NCBI GenBank assembly: GCA_051294375.1
Contig: CM119267.1
Location: 24,687,783 to 24,751,782 of the forward strand
Length of the DNA stretch: 64,000 bases
Origin: Paraspadella gotoi
Lineage: Eukaryota; Chaetognatha
Direction of reading: 5' to 3'
Shown: piece after piece, positions 20,817-34,562 of the stretch
Numbering within the stretch: the first letter of the stretch is position 1
Layout of the letters: the number at the start of each line of letters is the position of its first letter
Position numbers and translations under genes: made by a program
Notes under the pieces: model-generated
Database searches by the model: none
Told to the model about the DNA's origin: nothing
What the model saw: only the letters and a program-made list of their open reading frames with translations

Positions 20817-21029
20817 TCAGAAATATTTAACAAGTTACAAAAGATGATTTCTGATTTAATACTAAAGACTTAACTTACTTGGTTTTTAATAAGTATTTTT
20901 TTAAAGAATATATTGTAGTATTTAGCAAAATTTCGTTTTCTACTCTTCAAGTTCCTCGTCGAAGACAATTTGTGATTCATGATGTAGCTTTTAGTTTATC
21001 ATGTAATGTATCGATATTGATAAAATATA

Positions 21030-21035
21030 AATAAA
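21030..21035 (+). promoter_or_regulatory. Poly(A) signal AATAAA (membrane protein gene)
   Basis: The hexamer lies about 215 nt after the TGA, in AT-rich DNA. Confidence 0.5.
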
Positions 21036-21393
21036 TTGTATTTTACTATCTTTTAATTTCGTTCACCTTCTCCTTCCCATGTCCTTCTGTTTTCATCACG
21101 GCCATGATCCTAACGAAGCGACGGTGCTGCCTTCGGTCGGCGAACGCGGAAAACAGATGAACATCAGAATCTAGAATTTGAAATCCTCGATCAGGGATCG
21201 AAGCGATGGATCGACCCACGCGAAATCGTTGAACCTGAAGATTAAAATAAATAATAAAGATTATCTGTAGTTATTTTGAACATTAAATTATTATTTCATT
21301 ATTTTTTTCTAGTTTTCATTTTCATTCACAAAAAGTCAATTCTTTTCCGCCTTCCTTTCTTCGACTCATACTCCGACTTTTCTCTTTTATTTT

Positions 21394-21403
21394 NNNNNNN
21401 NNN
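21394..21403. other. Assembly gap, 10 N
   Basis: It sits between TTTATTTT and a CT run. The mirrored right arm (about 33975-33990) bridges this point with GTTT only, so little sequence is probably missing. Confidence 1.
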
Positions 21404-21436
<33 letters not shown>

Positions 21437-21579
21437 TACTACTTTTGCTCCAATCAAATTGCTCTATATTTCGCGTTTTCTCATTTATTTCTATTCGCGT
21501 CACGAGTCTTGAATGACAGACCGACTTGTCTCCTAAATTTTTAAGCGAATAAATTTAGATTTTGGTCAAAATTCGATTT

Positions 21580-21925
21580 CAAGAGGACGACGACGACGAC
21601 AAAAAAGACGACGACGAGGACGATAACAACGACGACGACAAAGATGACGAAAGGAAAGACGACGACGACGACGCCAACGACGAAACAACTTACAACAACG
21701 TGACGTTGACGTCCATAACAACAAACAAGAGAAAACAGTACGACGACGACGACGACGACGACGACGAAAATGAAGACGACGACGACGTTAATGAAAAGCG
21801 ACGGCCATTAGTTCTGTCCGCTCCTGGTAACAACTCGCGAAATGACAACAACGACTGGAAGGTTGAAGTCATTAATGATAGCGACGACAACGACGATGAC
21901 AAACGACGACAACGACGATGACAAA
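21580..21925 (+). repeat. (GAC)n-rich field
   Basis: Imperfect GAC/GAT/AAC triplets dominate. The 119-aa aspartate-rich frame on plus and the serine-rich frame on minus are compositional. Confidence 0.85.
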
Positions 21926-22013
21926 CGACGACAACGACAGCGACCTTCCAATCGTCTCGACTGGAATCCCGACTAATTGCGACAGCGTTTGGCTTTTGAG
22001 ATTGAGGCTGATT

Positions 22014-22053
<40 letters not shown>

Positions 22054-22139
22054 TCGGAATTTAATGATTATAGAAAAAGGAGGTAAAAAAAAAACTTTCA
22101 TGAATACATATTACATAAGAGTAAAAAGGAAATGAGTCC

Positions 22140-23480
22140 CCGAAAATAAGCTGAGAAGATTAATTAAGGGAAGAATGAATGGGAAATAGAGAGGGAAATA
22201 GAGAGGGAAAAAGGGAAATAGAGAGGGAAAAGGGTTATAGAGAGGGAAATAGGGAAATAGAGATGAAAATAGAGAGGGAAATAGAGAGGGAAAAAGGGAA
22301 ATAGAGAGGAGAATAGAGAGGGAAATAGAGAGGGAAAAAGAAGTTGAGAATAATATAAAATATTAAAAAGAAAAGCTTAGAGAGAGGAAAGAGTGGAGAT
22401 TGTGAAAGACGTTCATGGAATAATAAATAGCAAAGAGAGAGAGAAGTTAAGAAAAAACAAAAATTAAAAAAGTACAGAGGTGACACAGAGGTGAGAGAGA
22501 GGTGAGAGAGAGAAGTGAGAAAGAGAGGTGAAACAGAGAAGAGAAAGAATGAGGTGAGAGAGAGGAGTGAGAAAGAATGAGGTGAGAGAGAGGAGTGAGA
22601 AAGAGAAGTGAGAAAGAGAGGTGAGAAAGGTGAGAGAGGGGAGTGAAAAGAGAGGTGAGAAATAGAGGTGAGAGAGAGAAATGAGACAGAGAGTAAGAAA
22701 GAGAGGTGTAAAAGAGATGTGAGAGAGAGAGGTGAGACAAAGAGTGAGAAAGAAAGGTGAGAAAGAGAGGCGAGAGAGAGAGGTGAGAGAGAGAGTGAAG
22801 AAGAGAGATGAGAAAGAGAGGTGAGAAAGAGAGGCGAGAAAGAAGGTGAGAGAGAGGAGTGAGAAAGAGAGGTGACAAAGAGAGGAGAGAAAGAGAGGTG
22901 AGAGAGAATGGTGAGACAGAGAGTGAGAAAGAAAAGTGAGAAAGAGAGGCGAGAGAAAGAGGTGAGACAGAGAGTGTGAAAGAGAGGTGAGAAAGAAGGT
23001 GAGAGAGAGGAGTGAGAAAGAGAGGTGACTGAGAGAGGTGAGAAAGAGAGGTGAGAGAGAGAGGTGAGGCAGAGAGTGAGAAAGAAAAGTAAGAAAGAGA
23101 GGCGAGAGAGAGAGGTGAGAGAGAGAGTTAGAAAGAAAGGTGAGAAAGACAGGTGAGAGAGAGAGGTGAGACATAGAGTGTGAAAGAGAGGTGAGAAAGA
23201 AGGTGAGAGAGAGGAGTGAGAAAGAGAGGTGAGAAAGAGAGGTGAGAAAGAGAGGTGAGAGAGAGTTTGTTCTTCGCTTCTAATTCCATCTTCTTCTCGA
23301 GCGGAAGAATCCGTCAGTGATTGGATTCGAGGAATCGAAGGAGGGAGGGAGGAGGGGGAGAGAGGGAGGTAGGAGGGGAGAGAGGGAGGGAGGAGGGGGA
23401 GGAGGAAAGGAGGGAGGTAGGGAAGGAGGAGAGAGAGAGGGAGGAGGGAGAGAGAGTGAGAGAAGGAGACGGAGGGAGCG
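22140..23480 (+). repeat. 1.3-kb polypurine minisatellite array
   Basis: Two unit types occur: GGGAAATAGAGA (about 22165-22330) and GAGAGAGGTGAGAAAGAGAG-type units of about 20 bp (about 22480-23265), followed by GGGAGGAGG repeats (23338-23480). The plus strand is almost pure A/G with regular single T or C. The minus-strand frame of 423 codons (22235-23506) is a repeat translation. Confidence 0.88.
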
Positions 23481-26400
23481 AAAATAGGTGGAGAAAGAAA
23501 CGACATGAAAGAAAAAGAAAAGAGGAGAAATTTGGTGACAAAATGGAGAACAAATACTATCTAGGAAAAAAGTATATGACATTTTTTAATAAACTTATTT
23601 AATTATTTAATTCAAAACTTATTTAATTCAAAAAACTTATTTAATTAAAAAAAAAACAGAACGTTTTTGAATCTATATTGAATTTCCTTTCAGTAGCTTC
23701 CTTCTATTTTTTTTAGGTCAAATCGTTTAGAAATTACAGGCAAAAAAAATTGTTACTTCAAATAAAAAATGGCCAAAAAAAATGTATTTAATTTTTTACC
23801 ATTTTTGATATTTAGTTATTTATTTTTATTTTAAATAAAGTTAGTTATTTTTTAAATATAAAAGCATACCCAGACAAAGGCAGGCAGTAGTTGATGCCGA
23901 GGAAGGGTATACAAAATATTGAGTATGTCATCATGATATTTTACCCATGTTTTATATACTTTTTATTGAATAAAAGAATTATGTCATATACTTTTTTCCC
24001 AGGAAAAAAGAGAAAAAAGAAGAGAAAGAAAAGGAGGTAAATATAGCAAAAGGAAGAAAGAGGAAAAGAAGAGAAAGAAAAAAAGGTAAATATAGCAAAA
24101 TGAGGAAAAGAAATTAAAAGAAAAAAAACGAGGTAAATAAGAGAAAAGGTGGAAAAGAGGAGAAAGAAAAGAAAAAACTAAGATGGCGAAGAAAAGGTTT
24201 ATGTTTCCGATGACGAATCGAAAATTTGGCTCAATTTCTGGTCAAAAACCTTTTTCTTCGTTGTCGTCTTCGTTTTTAATCACCGTCAACGTCGACCTTC
24301 CCCTAGTTAAGAGACGATCTTGTCATCGACAGTGTCATTGTTTGCTTGTTTGGTTATCATGACTTATTAACTATGTTAAACAAACGAAGAAAGACTTTTA
24401 TTTCTAAGATTTATTCCTAAAAAAATTCCATTCTTAAGGTATTGATTCCCTTTTTTACGACATGAAAACAATTTTAAATATTGTTTACTGTTGCTACTTT
24501 ATTATCATTATTATTTTACCTCTCGCCCCCTTTTTTTAAACTCATTTTGCAGACTTATGTATGTATGTTTGTTTTCTGTACTGAATCAACCTTGTTGCAT
24601 TCGAATAAAACGCTTATATAAATAAACCAATCGTCATAGTCATCTCTATTCTTGTCGGCATTGTCAAGGTTTCACGAATCTATGGCCGATGTCGTCATTG
24701 TCATCCACACCCTTGTCATCATAAACATTTTCAGCATCCTATTTCCATTGTCATCATCGTCATTATCAACGTTTTCTGTGTCAAGAGAGAATTCTGTCTC
24801 ATCAACTTTGTCTTTAACGTCATTCATCCATCCAGGTCGTTGATTTTGTCATCATCATTGTTATTTATAGAGTCAAGAGTCATTCTCGTTTCTGTCATTG
24901 ACTTCAATGTCATCATCATCATCATCATTGTCATCATTCCCCGAGTCAGGAGCCAATTCTATCTCCCGTCGTCAGCCTTGAGTCATCATTCATCAGAAGC
25001 GACAAAAATAACCTCAGGTCGAAAAAGAGAGAAGCAGAAAAAGATGTTCCTTTACCTCAGACGCTTTTCTGTCTAATAATATCTTTACATGTTAATCTTT
25101 TATATACATAATTATATATACTAGATATATTTATTATGAAGGTTTCCAAATAACTTGTTAGGAGTCTACGTCGTTCTTAGAGATCGAGGAAGACTTTTTC
25201 AATGGAGATTTTCGTTCAAATCTGACTACCAAACAATATAAACGCTCCTGGTAAAAATTCCGGTAAAATATCGATGTAAAAACACTTGATTCCGATCCTG
25301 TTGCATCTGAAGAGCTCGCATTTTTTTTCTTTTGTCAAATCATCATCTTGATATCAAACAAGCCAGAACAAATACACTGCTTCTCGATGGAAAAATTTTC
25401 TATCTCTGATTTAATATAGAAATGAAAGGGATTTTTTTCCTTGAAAATGATATAAACGTGACTGAGGTATGTTCCTGTTCAACAAATGAGGTCCATTTTG
25501 GAATCCTTTGGCAAAGTGTCTGAAGGGCTCTCAAAATTTTTCTTCACATTTTATTTGGTTATTTTGATATGATACGATCATGGTAAAGTGAATTAGTCCA
25601 TTTTGGTGAAATTTTTATTTAAAGTAAAAGTAAAAGAGGAACTAATGATCGGAATTCTAAGAGTTTTCAACCGGGAGTCAGATTGGGGAAAAATCTTCTA
25701 TGGCGAAAATCTTCCAAAGAAGGGGTCGATTTTCCGAAGATTTTGATTAATATTTTCTATATTTATGGTTGGATTTTTTTGAAACTTAATATTAACAATA
25801 TTGCCATCATTCTACCTTGGCCGGTATAAGAATATATTAAATAAACCTCGGGCTTTGTTCGTCAGAGCTTAGTCCTATACTTGTACTATTCTATCTTTTA
25901 GAATTAAAAAGGTTAGATACATTATTTGAATATTGTATATTGTATATTTATTTAAAATTTAAAATTTTGAATGTTTGAATGTTAGAGTTATCTTTTCGAA
26001 ATAGAGGAATCATTTATAAAACACAAGGGTTCGTAAATAGTAAGTTATCTCACTAAAGCTCATATTGTAATATATTATATTACACTATTTTTCGTAACAA
26101 GCAAATGTCAAAGCTGAAAAATTGACTTGAGTTATAAACATTCAATTTTGCATTCAAAAAACTATTTTATAACTTGAGTATTGCTTCATTCTAATTCCCT
26201 TCCTCGACCGAAATCCAAAACGTCATCGTTTTATCTCTCAAATTTCCTTTTTTTTTGTCAGTTGTTGATTTAGGAAGAATTAAAAGAGAAAAACAATGAA
26301 AAAAGTCATTCGTCTTAATCGTTTCTCTGTCGAGGATAGAAGACGAATTGAAAGAGGAAGACCTTTTGTTTGTTCATCAGCGCTGAATATGGTTAGGGTT

Positions 26401-27084
26401 TGATAATAATTTTGATTAATCATAATTTTTATGGTAAAAATAATGATTCAAAATTATTACAACTGTAATTAAAATAATATTTAATTTAAAAAATATTATA
26501 ATAAAATTGTATTGTGCTGAAGATAAAAAGATTTAATTATCAGATATTTTAACATATTGACATACCATCTTTATAAAACATTTATAAAACATATTAGAAA
26601 TATATGTTAAACTATCCAGCAATTAAATTATTTTATCATTAGCACTATAATAAAAATAATAAAATTCAAAATAAAAAATATATAAAAAATTTTAAAATTA
26701 TTTATTTTATTATTCTATTATTTTCCAGATTTTTTTAATTCCATTAAGCTTGTAATCTGATTGGTCAAATATAATCTTATGGCGACCAATCAAGATTCGT
26801 CAATTTCATTCCCGTGACATTTTCCCGATCCTCCAATCTGTTTTCAATTCTCGAAGGGTTGAAACTCTTTTGATGCTATCTTTATATTTTACAATAGTCA
26901 ATAATATTTAACTTTTTCTTCTTTTGTTTATATTTTTTTTAATATATTTTATGCTTTAATTAATTATTTTTATATTCTTATTTTTATTTCTGGGAATGGA
27001 ATGTTGTGTAATCTTCTGGAAATAGAGGAAGCATCTATGCCCTTATCGTCTTCACGGCCTAATTAGAATTCAAAGAAAATAGAG

Positions 27085-27150
27085 GATCACCCTGGGAGGG
27101 ACTCGAACCCTCGACCCTTCGGCGCCCCGTCACGTCCCTACCCCCTGCCC
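27085..27150 (-). mobile_element. tRNA-like Pol III promoter segment (SINE head)
   Basis: On the minus strand GAGGGTTCGAGTCCCTC forms a tRNA T-arm with a perfect B box (GGTTCGAGTCC), preceded by GGGTAGGGACGTGACGG as a possible A box. No acceptor or anticodon stem closes, so it is a tRNA-derived element, not a tRNA gene. The mirror lies at about 28120-28185. Confidence 0.5.
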
Positions 27151-27172
27151 CGGTTGCAATAAGAATTCTGTC

Positions 27173-27213
<41 letters not shown>

Positions 27214-27515
27214 CCCCCCTTCGACTCTAACCTCGATGCTCTTTCCTTCCTCAATTTCTTCCGCTCGATTCGCGTTGTTCCTTTGTCCGTCGATTCCTCC
27301 TCCTCTTCCTCCTCTCGAACCGGCGATCGCAGCGCCGCCGCGTGATTCCAGCCTTGAAACAAAAAAAATGGAAACAGAAGGAATTTTAACGTAGTTGGAG
27401 AGAGAGAGAGAAGAAGAGAGAGAGAGAGAGAGAGAGAGGGCATTTTACGTTGGCAAAGAAACATTAAGGCATGGGCTCGTTTTAGTTTTAATTATCAGTT
27501 AAAATTTTAAAACAA

Positions 27516-27691
27516 CTCCTCTCTTCTCTCTCTCTCTCTTTTCTCTCTCTTTCTCTCTCTCTTCTCTCTCTCTCTCTTCTTCCTCTCTCGTTTACGGTCC
27601 TTCATCGCAATTTGTCATAAACGGACGACGTAATGGCGTCATTTTTTGTGTTAAAATTCTTTTCTTATTAATTATCACGTTTTATTTTTTC
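27516..27691. other. Spacer at centre of inverted duplication
   Basis: This 176-bp stretch has no mirrored counterpart. The first part is CT-rich; about 27590-27691 is ordinary sequence including AATGGCGTCATTTTTTGTG. The arms begin at ...TTTTAAAACAA (27515) and TTGTTTTAAATTTTAC (27692). Confidence 0.85.
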
Positions 27692-27776
27692 TTGTTTTAA
27701 ATTTTACTGATATATTAAAACTAAAACGAGCCCATGCTTTAATGTTTCTTTAGCCAACGTAAAACCCACTCTCTTT

Positions 27777-27838
<62 letters not shown>

Positions 27839-30800
27839 TCGTTTAAAATATCCTTCTGGTTCATTTTTTTTTGTTTCAAGGCTGGAATCACGCACGGCGG
27901 CGCTGCGATTCCGCCGGTCGAGAGGAGGAAGAAGGAGGGAGGAATCGACGACAAAGGAACAACGCGAATCGAGCGGAAGAAAATATGAGGAAGAAAGAGC
28001 TATCGGAGGTTAGAGTCGAAGGGGGGAAAAGAGAGAGTGAGAGAAGAGAAGAGAGAGAGAGAGAGAATGAGAGAGAGAGATGATGAAACGGACAAGAATT
28101 CTTATTGCTACCGGAAGGCTGGGGGTAGGGACGTGATCGGGGCGCCGAAGAGGTCGAGGGTTCGAGTCCCTCCAGGGTGTTCCTCTATTTTCTGTGAATA
28201 TCTATATTAGGCCTTGAATGAAAGTGGGCATAATGCTTCCTCTATATTCCAGAAGTATACATCAACAATTCCATCCCAGAATAAAAATAAGAATATAAAA
28301 ATAATTAATTAAAACAAAAATATATTTAAAAAAAAAGAGTAACAAAAGAAGAAAAGTTAATATATTGACATATTGATAAAATATATAAATATGCATCAAA
28401 AGAGTTCAACCCTTCTGAGAATGAAAACAGAATTTGGAGGATGGGAAAATTCACGGAATGAAATTGACGAATCTTATTGGTCGACCAATAAGATATAAAT
28501 TTGATCGATATACAATTAGCATGTAATGGAATTAAAAAAAATTGAAAAAATAGAATAATATAAATAAATAATTTTAAATTTTTATTTATATATTTTTTAT
28601 TTGATTTTATTATTATTCTATTAAGTGCTTAATGATAAAATATTTAATTGCTGGATAGTTTAACATATATTTCTAATAGTTTATATAATGTTTTATAAAA
28701 TTATGTCAATATGTAAAATATCTGATAATTTAAATTCTTTTTATCTTCAGCACCAATACCAATTTAATTATAATATTTTTTAAATTAAATTTATTTTAAT
28801 TACAGGTGTAATAATTTGAATCATTATTATTACCATAAAGAATTATGATAATCAAAATTATCAACCCTAACCATATTCAGCGCTGAGAATGAACAAACAA
28901 AAGGTTTCCTCTTTCAATTCGTCTTCTATCCTCGACAGAGAAAACCGATTAATGACGAATGACCTTTTTTCATTGTTTTTCTCTATTTTAATTCTTCCTA
29001 AATCAACAACTGACAAAAAAAAGGAAATTTGGAGAGATTAAACGATGACTTTTGGATTTCGGTCGGAGGAAGGGAATTAGAATGAGACATACTCAAGTTA
29101 ATAGAAATAGTTTTTGAATGCAAAATTGAGGTAATAACTCAAGTCAATTTTTCAAGCTTTGAAAATTGCTTGTACGAAAAAATAGCTAATATAATATATT
29201 AAATTGAGCTTTAGTGAGCTAAACTTACCTATCTTACGACCCTTGTGTTTACAAATGAATTCCTCTATTTACGAAAAGATAACTCTAACATTCAAACATT
29301 CAAAATTTTAAAATTTTAAAAATATACAATATAACAATATATCAAATAATGTATCTAACCTTTTTAATTCTAAAAGATAAAATAGTAACAAGTATAGGAC
29401 TAAGCTCTGACGAACAAAGCCCGAGGTTTATTTAATATATTCTTATACCGGCCAAAGTGTAGAATGATGGCAATATTGTAATATTAAGTTTCAAAAAATC
29501 CAACCATAAATATAGAAATAATTAATCAAAAATCTTCGGAAAATCGACCCCTTCTTTGGAAGATTTTTCCCCAATCTGACTCCCGGACCGGTAAAACTCT
29601 TAGAATTCCGATCTTAGTTCCTCTTTTACTTTTACTTTAAATAAAATTTCACCAAAATGGACTAATTCACTTTACCATGATCGTATATATTCAAAAATAC
29701 ACCAAATAAAATGTGAAGAAAAATTTTGAGAGCCCTTCGAACACTTATGCCAAGAGATTCCAAATGGACCTCATTTGTGTAACAGAAATACCTCAGTCAC
29801 GTTTTATATCATTTTCAAGGAAAAAAATCCCTTTCATTTTATATTAAATCAGAGATAGAAAATTTTTCCATCGAGAAAGCAGTGTATTTGTTCTGGCTTG
29901 TTTGATATCAAGATGATGTATTGACAGAAAAGAAAAAAAATGCGAGCTCTTCAGATGCAACAGGATCGGAATCAAGTGTTTTTACATCGATATATTTATA
30001 CCGGAATTTTACCAGGAGCGTTTATATTGTTTCGGTAGTCAGATTTGAACGAAAATCTCCATTGAAAAAGTCTTCCTCGATCTCTAAGAACGACGTAGAC
30101 TCCTAACCAAGTTATTTTGGAACCTTCATAATAAATATATCTAGTATATATAATTATTATGTAAAAAAAGATTAACATGTAAAGATATTATTAGACAGAA
30201 AAGCGTCTGAGGTAAAGGAACATCTTTTTCTGCTATCTCTTTTCGACTGAGTTATTTTTGTCGCTTCTGATGAATGATGACTCAAGGCTGACGACGGGAG
30301 ATAGAATTGGCTCCTGACTCGGGGAATGATGACAATGATGATATGATGATGACATTGAAAGTCAATGACAGAACAGAGAATGACTCTTGACTCTATAAAT
30401 AAACAATGATGATGACAAAATCAACGACCTGGTATAAGGAAATGAATGACGTTAAAAGACAACAAGTTGATGAGACAGAATTCTCTCTTGACACAGAAAA
30501 CGTTGATAATATGACGATGATGACAACTGGAAATAGGATGCTGAAAATGTTTATGATGACAAGGGTGTGGATGACAATGACGACATCGCCATTAGATTCG
30601 TGAAACCTTGACAATGCCGACAAGAATAGAGATGACTATGACCGATTGTTTATTTATAAAGCGTTTTATTCGAATGCAACAAGGTTGATTCAGTACAGAA
30701 AAACAAACATACATACATAAGTCTGCAAAATGAGTTTAAAAAAAAGGGGGACGAGAGGTAAAATATAATGATTAATAAAGTAAGCAACAGTAAACAATAT

Positions 30801-33800
30801 TTAAAAATTGTTTTCATGTCGTAAAAAAGGAATCCAATACCCTAAGAATGGAATTTTTTTAGGAATAAATCTTAGAAAAATAAAAGTCTTCTTCGTTTGT
30901 TTAACATAGTTAATAAAGTCATGATAACCTAAACAAAGCAAACAAATGACACTGTCGATGACAAGATCGTCGTCCTTTAACTAGGGAAAGAGTCAGACTT
31001 GTTGACAGTTGATATTATAAAACGAAAGACGACAACGAAGAAAAAGGTTTTTGACACAGAAATTGAGCCAAATTTTCGATTCGGTCATCGGAAACATAAA
31101 CTTTGCTTTTCGCCATCTTAGTTTTTTCTTTTCTTTCTCCTCTTTTCCACCTTTTCTCTTATTACCTCGTTTTTTCTTTTAATTCTTTTCCTCATTTTGC
31201 TATATTACCTTTTTTCTTTCTCTCTTTTCCTCTTTCTTCCTTTTGCATATATTTACCTCCTTTTTATTTCTCTTCTTTTTTCTCTTTTTCCTGGGAAAAA
31301 AAGTATATGACATATATCTTATTCAATAAAATAGTATAAGTAAAATAAAAACATGGTGGTAAAATATCATGATGACATAACTCCAAATATTTTGTATTAC
31401 CCTTCCTCGGCATCAACTACTGCCTGCCTTTGTCTTGGGTATTGCTTTTATATTTAAAATATAACTAACTTTATTTAAAATAAAAATAATAAACTAAATA
31501 TAAAAAATGGTGTAAAAATTAAATACATTTTTTTTGTTAGCCATTTTTATATTGAAGTAACAATTTTTTTGGCTGTAATATTCTAAACGATTTTGACCTA
31601 AAAAAAAATAGAAAAAAGCTATACTGAAAGAAATTCAATATAGATTCAAAAACGTTCTGTTTTTTTTTTAATTAAATTTAAGTTTTTTGAATTAAATAAG
31701 TTTTGAATTAAATAAATAAATAAGTTTATTAAAAAATGTCATATACTTTTTTCCTAATGTAAATTTGTTCTCCATTTTTGTCACCAAATTTCTCCTCTTT
31801 CTTTTTTCTTCATGTCGTTTCTTTCTCCACCTATTTTTCCGCTCCCTCGTCCTCCTTCTCTCACTCTCTCTCCTCTGACCTCCCTCTCTCTCTCCCTCCT
31901 TCTCTACCTCCCTATCCCTTTTTCCCCTCCTATCACTCCATCCCTACCCTCCCTCTCTCCCCTTTGCCTACCTCCCTCTCTCCCCCTCCTCCCTCCTCCT
32001 TCGATTCTCGAATCCAATCACTGACGGATTCTTCCGCTCGAGAAGAAGATGGAATTAGAAGCGAGAACAAACTCTCTCTCACCTCTCTTTCTCACCTCTC
32101 TTTCTCACCTCTCTTTTCTCACTCCTCTCTCTCACCTTCTTTCTCACCTCTCTTCACACTCTATGTCTCACCTCTCTCTCTCACCTGTCTTTCTCACCTT
32201 TTCTTTCTAACTCTCTCTCTCACCTCTCTCTTCTCGCCTCTCTTTTACTTTATTTCTCACTTCTTGCTCTTCACTCTCTCTCTCACCTTCTCTTTCTCAC
32301 CTCTCTCAGTCACCTCTCTTCTCACTCCTCTCTCTTCACCTTTCTTTTCTCACCTCTCTTTCACACTCTCTGTCTCACCTCTTTCTCTCGGCCTCTCTTT
32401 CTCACTTTTCTTTCTCACTCTCTGTCTCACCATTCTCTCTCACCTCTCTTCTCTCCTCTCTTGTCACTCTCTCTTTCTCACTCCTCTCTCTCACCTTCTT
32501 TCTCGCCTCTCTTTCTCACCTCTCTTTCTCATCTCTCTCTCTTCACTCTCTCTTCAAACCTCTCTCTCTCGCCTCTCTTTCTCACCTTCTTTCTCACTCT
32601 TTGTCTCACCTCTCTCTCTCACATCTCTTTTACACCTCTCTTTCTTACTCTCTGTCTCATTTCTCTCTCTCACCATCTATTCTTCACCTCTCTTTTCACT
32701 ACCCCTCCTCTCACCTTTCTCACCTTCTTCTTTCTCACTTCTCTTTTCTCACTCTTCTCTCTCTCACCTCATTCTTTCTCACTCCTCTCTCTCACCTCAT
32801 TCTTTCTCTTCTCTGTTTCACCTCTCTTTCTCACTTTTCTCTTCTCTCCACTCTCTCTCACCTCTGTGTCACCTCTGTACTTTTTTAATTTTTGTTTTTT
32901 CTTAACTTCTTCTCTCTCTTCTTTGCTATTTATTATTCAATGAACGTCTTTCACAATCTCCACTCTTTCCTCTTCTAAGCTTTTTTCTTTTAATATTTTA
33001 TATTATTCTCAACTTCTTTTTCCCTCTCTATTTCCCTCTCTATTCTCTCCTCTTATTTCTCCTTTTTCCCTCTCTATTTCCACTCTCTATTTCATCTCTA
33101 TTTCCCTATTTCCCTCTCTATAACCCTTTTCCCTCTCTATTTCCCTTTTTTCTCTCTCTATTTCCCTCTCTTATTCCCATTTCATTCTTCCCTTAATTAA
33201 TCTTCTCAGCTTATTTTCGTGGACGTCATTTCCTTTTTACTCTTATGTAATATGTATTCATGAAAGTTTTTTTTTTACTCCTTTTTCTATAATTCTATTA
33301 AATTCCGACGCTCTCTCTCTCTCTCTTCTCTCTTCTCTCTCTCTCTCTCTCTCTCCTCAATCAGCCTCAATCTCAAAGAGCCTAAACGCTGTCGCAATTA
33401 GTCGGGATTCCAGTCGAGACGATTGGAAGGTCCGCTGTCGTTGTCGGTCGTTTGTACATCGTCGTTCGTCGTGTTTGTCATCGTCGTTGTCGTCGCTATC
33501 ATTAATGATCTTTCAACCTTTCCAGTCGTTTGTTGTCATTTCGCTGAGTTGTTACCAGGAGCGGACAGAACTAATGGCCGTCGCTTTTCCATTTAACGTC
33601 GTCGTACGTCTTCATTTTCGTCGTTCGTCGTCGTCTGTCGTCGTGTCGTACTGTTTTCTCTTGTTTGTTGTTATGGACGTCAACGTCACGTTGTTGTAAG
33701 TTGTTTCGTCGTTTTGGCGTCGTCGTCGTCGTCTTTTCCTTTCGTCATCTTTGTCGTCGTCGTTGTTATCGTCCTTCGTCGTCGTCTTTTTTGTCGTCGT

Positions 33801-34562
33801 CGTCGTCTCTTGAAATCGAATTTTGACCAAAATCTAAATTTATTCGCTTTAAAAATTTTAGGAGACAAGTCGGTCTGTCATTCAAGACTCGTGACGCGAA
33901 TAGAAATAATGAGAAAACGCGAAATATAGAGCAATTTGATTGGAGCAAAAGTAGTAATCAGAGAGAGAGAGAGAGAGAAACAAAATAAAAGAGAAAAGTC
34001 GGAGTATGAGTCGAAGAAAGGAAGGCGGAAAGAATTGACTTTTTGTGAATGAAAATGAAAAACTAGAAAAAAATTAATGAAATAATAATTTAATGTTCAA
34101 AAATAACTACAGATTAATCTTTTATATTATTTTTTTAATCTTCAGTTCAATCGATTTCGCTGTGGGTCGATCCATCGCTTCGATCCCTGTATCGAGGATT
34201 TTCAAATTCTAGATTTCGATGTCATCTGTTTTCCGCGTTCGCCGACCGAAGGCAGCACCGTCGCTTCGTTAGGATCATGGCCGTGATGAAAACAGAAGGA
34301 CATGGAAGGAGAAGTTGGAACGAAATTAAAAGATGTATAAATACAATTTTATTTATATTTTATCAATATCGATACATTACATGATAAACTAAAAGCTACA
34401 TCATGAATCACAATTGTCTCGACGAGAACTTGAAGAGTAGAAAACGAAATTTTGCTAAATACTACAATATATTCTTTAAAAAAAATACTATTAAAAACCA
34501 AGTAAGTTAAGTCTTTAGTATAAATCAGAAATCATCTTTTGTAACTTGTTAAATATTTCTGA
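27692..34562. other. Right arm, gene-free part
   Basis: This is a mirror of 20.8-27.5 kb: tRNA-like segment (28120-28185), AT-rich DNA, TCATC-type repeats, the pyrimidine array (31790-33190) and the GTC field (33440-33800). No gene is supported. Confidence 0.6.
31790..33190 (+). repeat. Polypyrimidine array (mirror of 22140-23480)
   Basis: It consists of CTCTCTTTCTCACCTCTCTT-type units, then CTCTATTTCCCT units. Unit boundaries are blurred by indels relative to the left arm. The 375-aa frame (31778-32905) is a repeat translation. Confidence 0.85.

Larger units (their letters stand above)
21036..27084. other. Left arm, gene-free low-complexity region
   Basis: No exon is supported. Contents in order: a 10-N gap (21394-21403), a GAC field (about 21580-21925), the purine array (22140-23480), an A/G-rich stretch (24000-24180), a TCATCATTGTCATC-rich stretch (24640-24990), then plain AT-rich DNA (25080-27000). 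Confidence 0.6.

Noticed and set aside
22235-23506. 423-codon open frame on minus, the longest in the window
   Set aside because: It is a translation of the polypurine minisatellite (SLSHLSFSPLFLT-type repeats in all three frames), with no splice context.
27085-27150. tRNA gene on minus
   Set aside because: The T-arm and B box are perfect but acceptor, D and anticodon stems do not form; kept as a SINE head.
31778-32905. 375-codon open frame on plus
   Set aside because: Mirror of the previous array in the right arm; same repeat translation.
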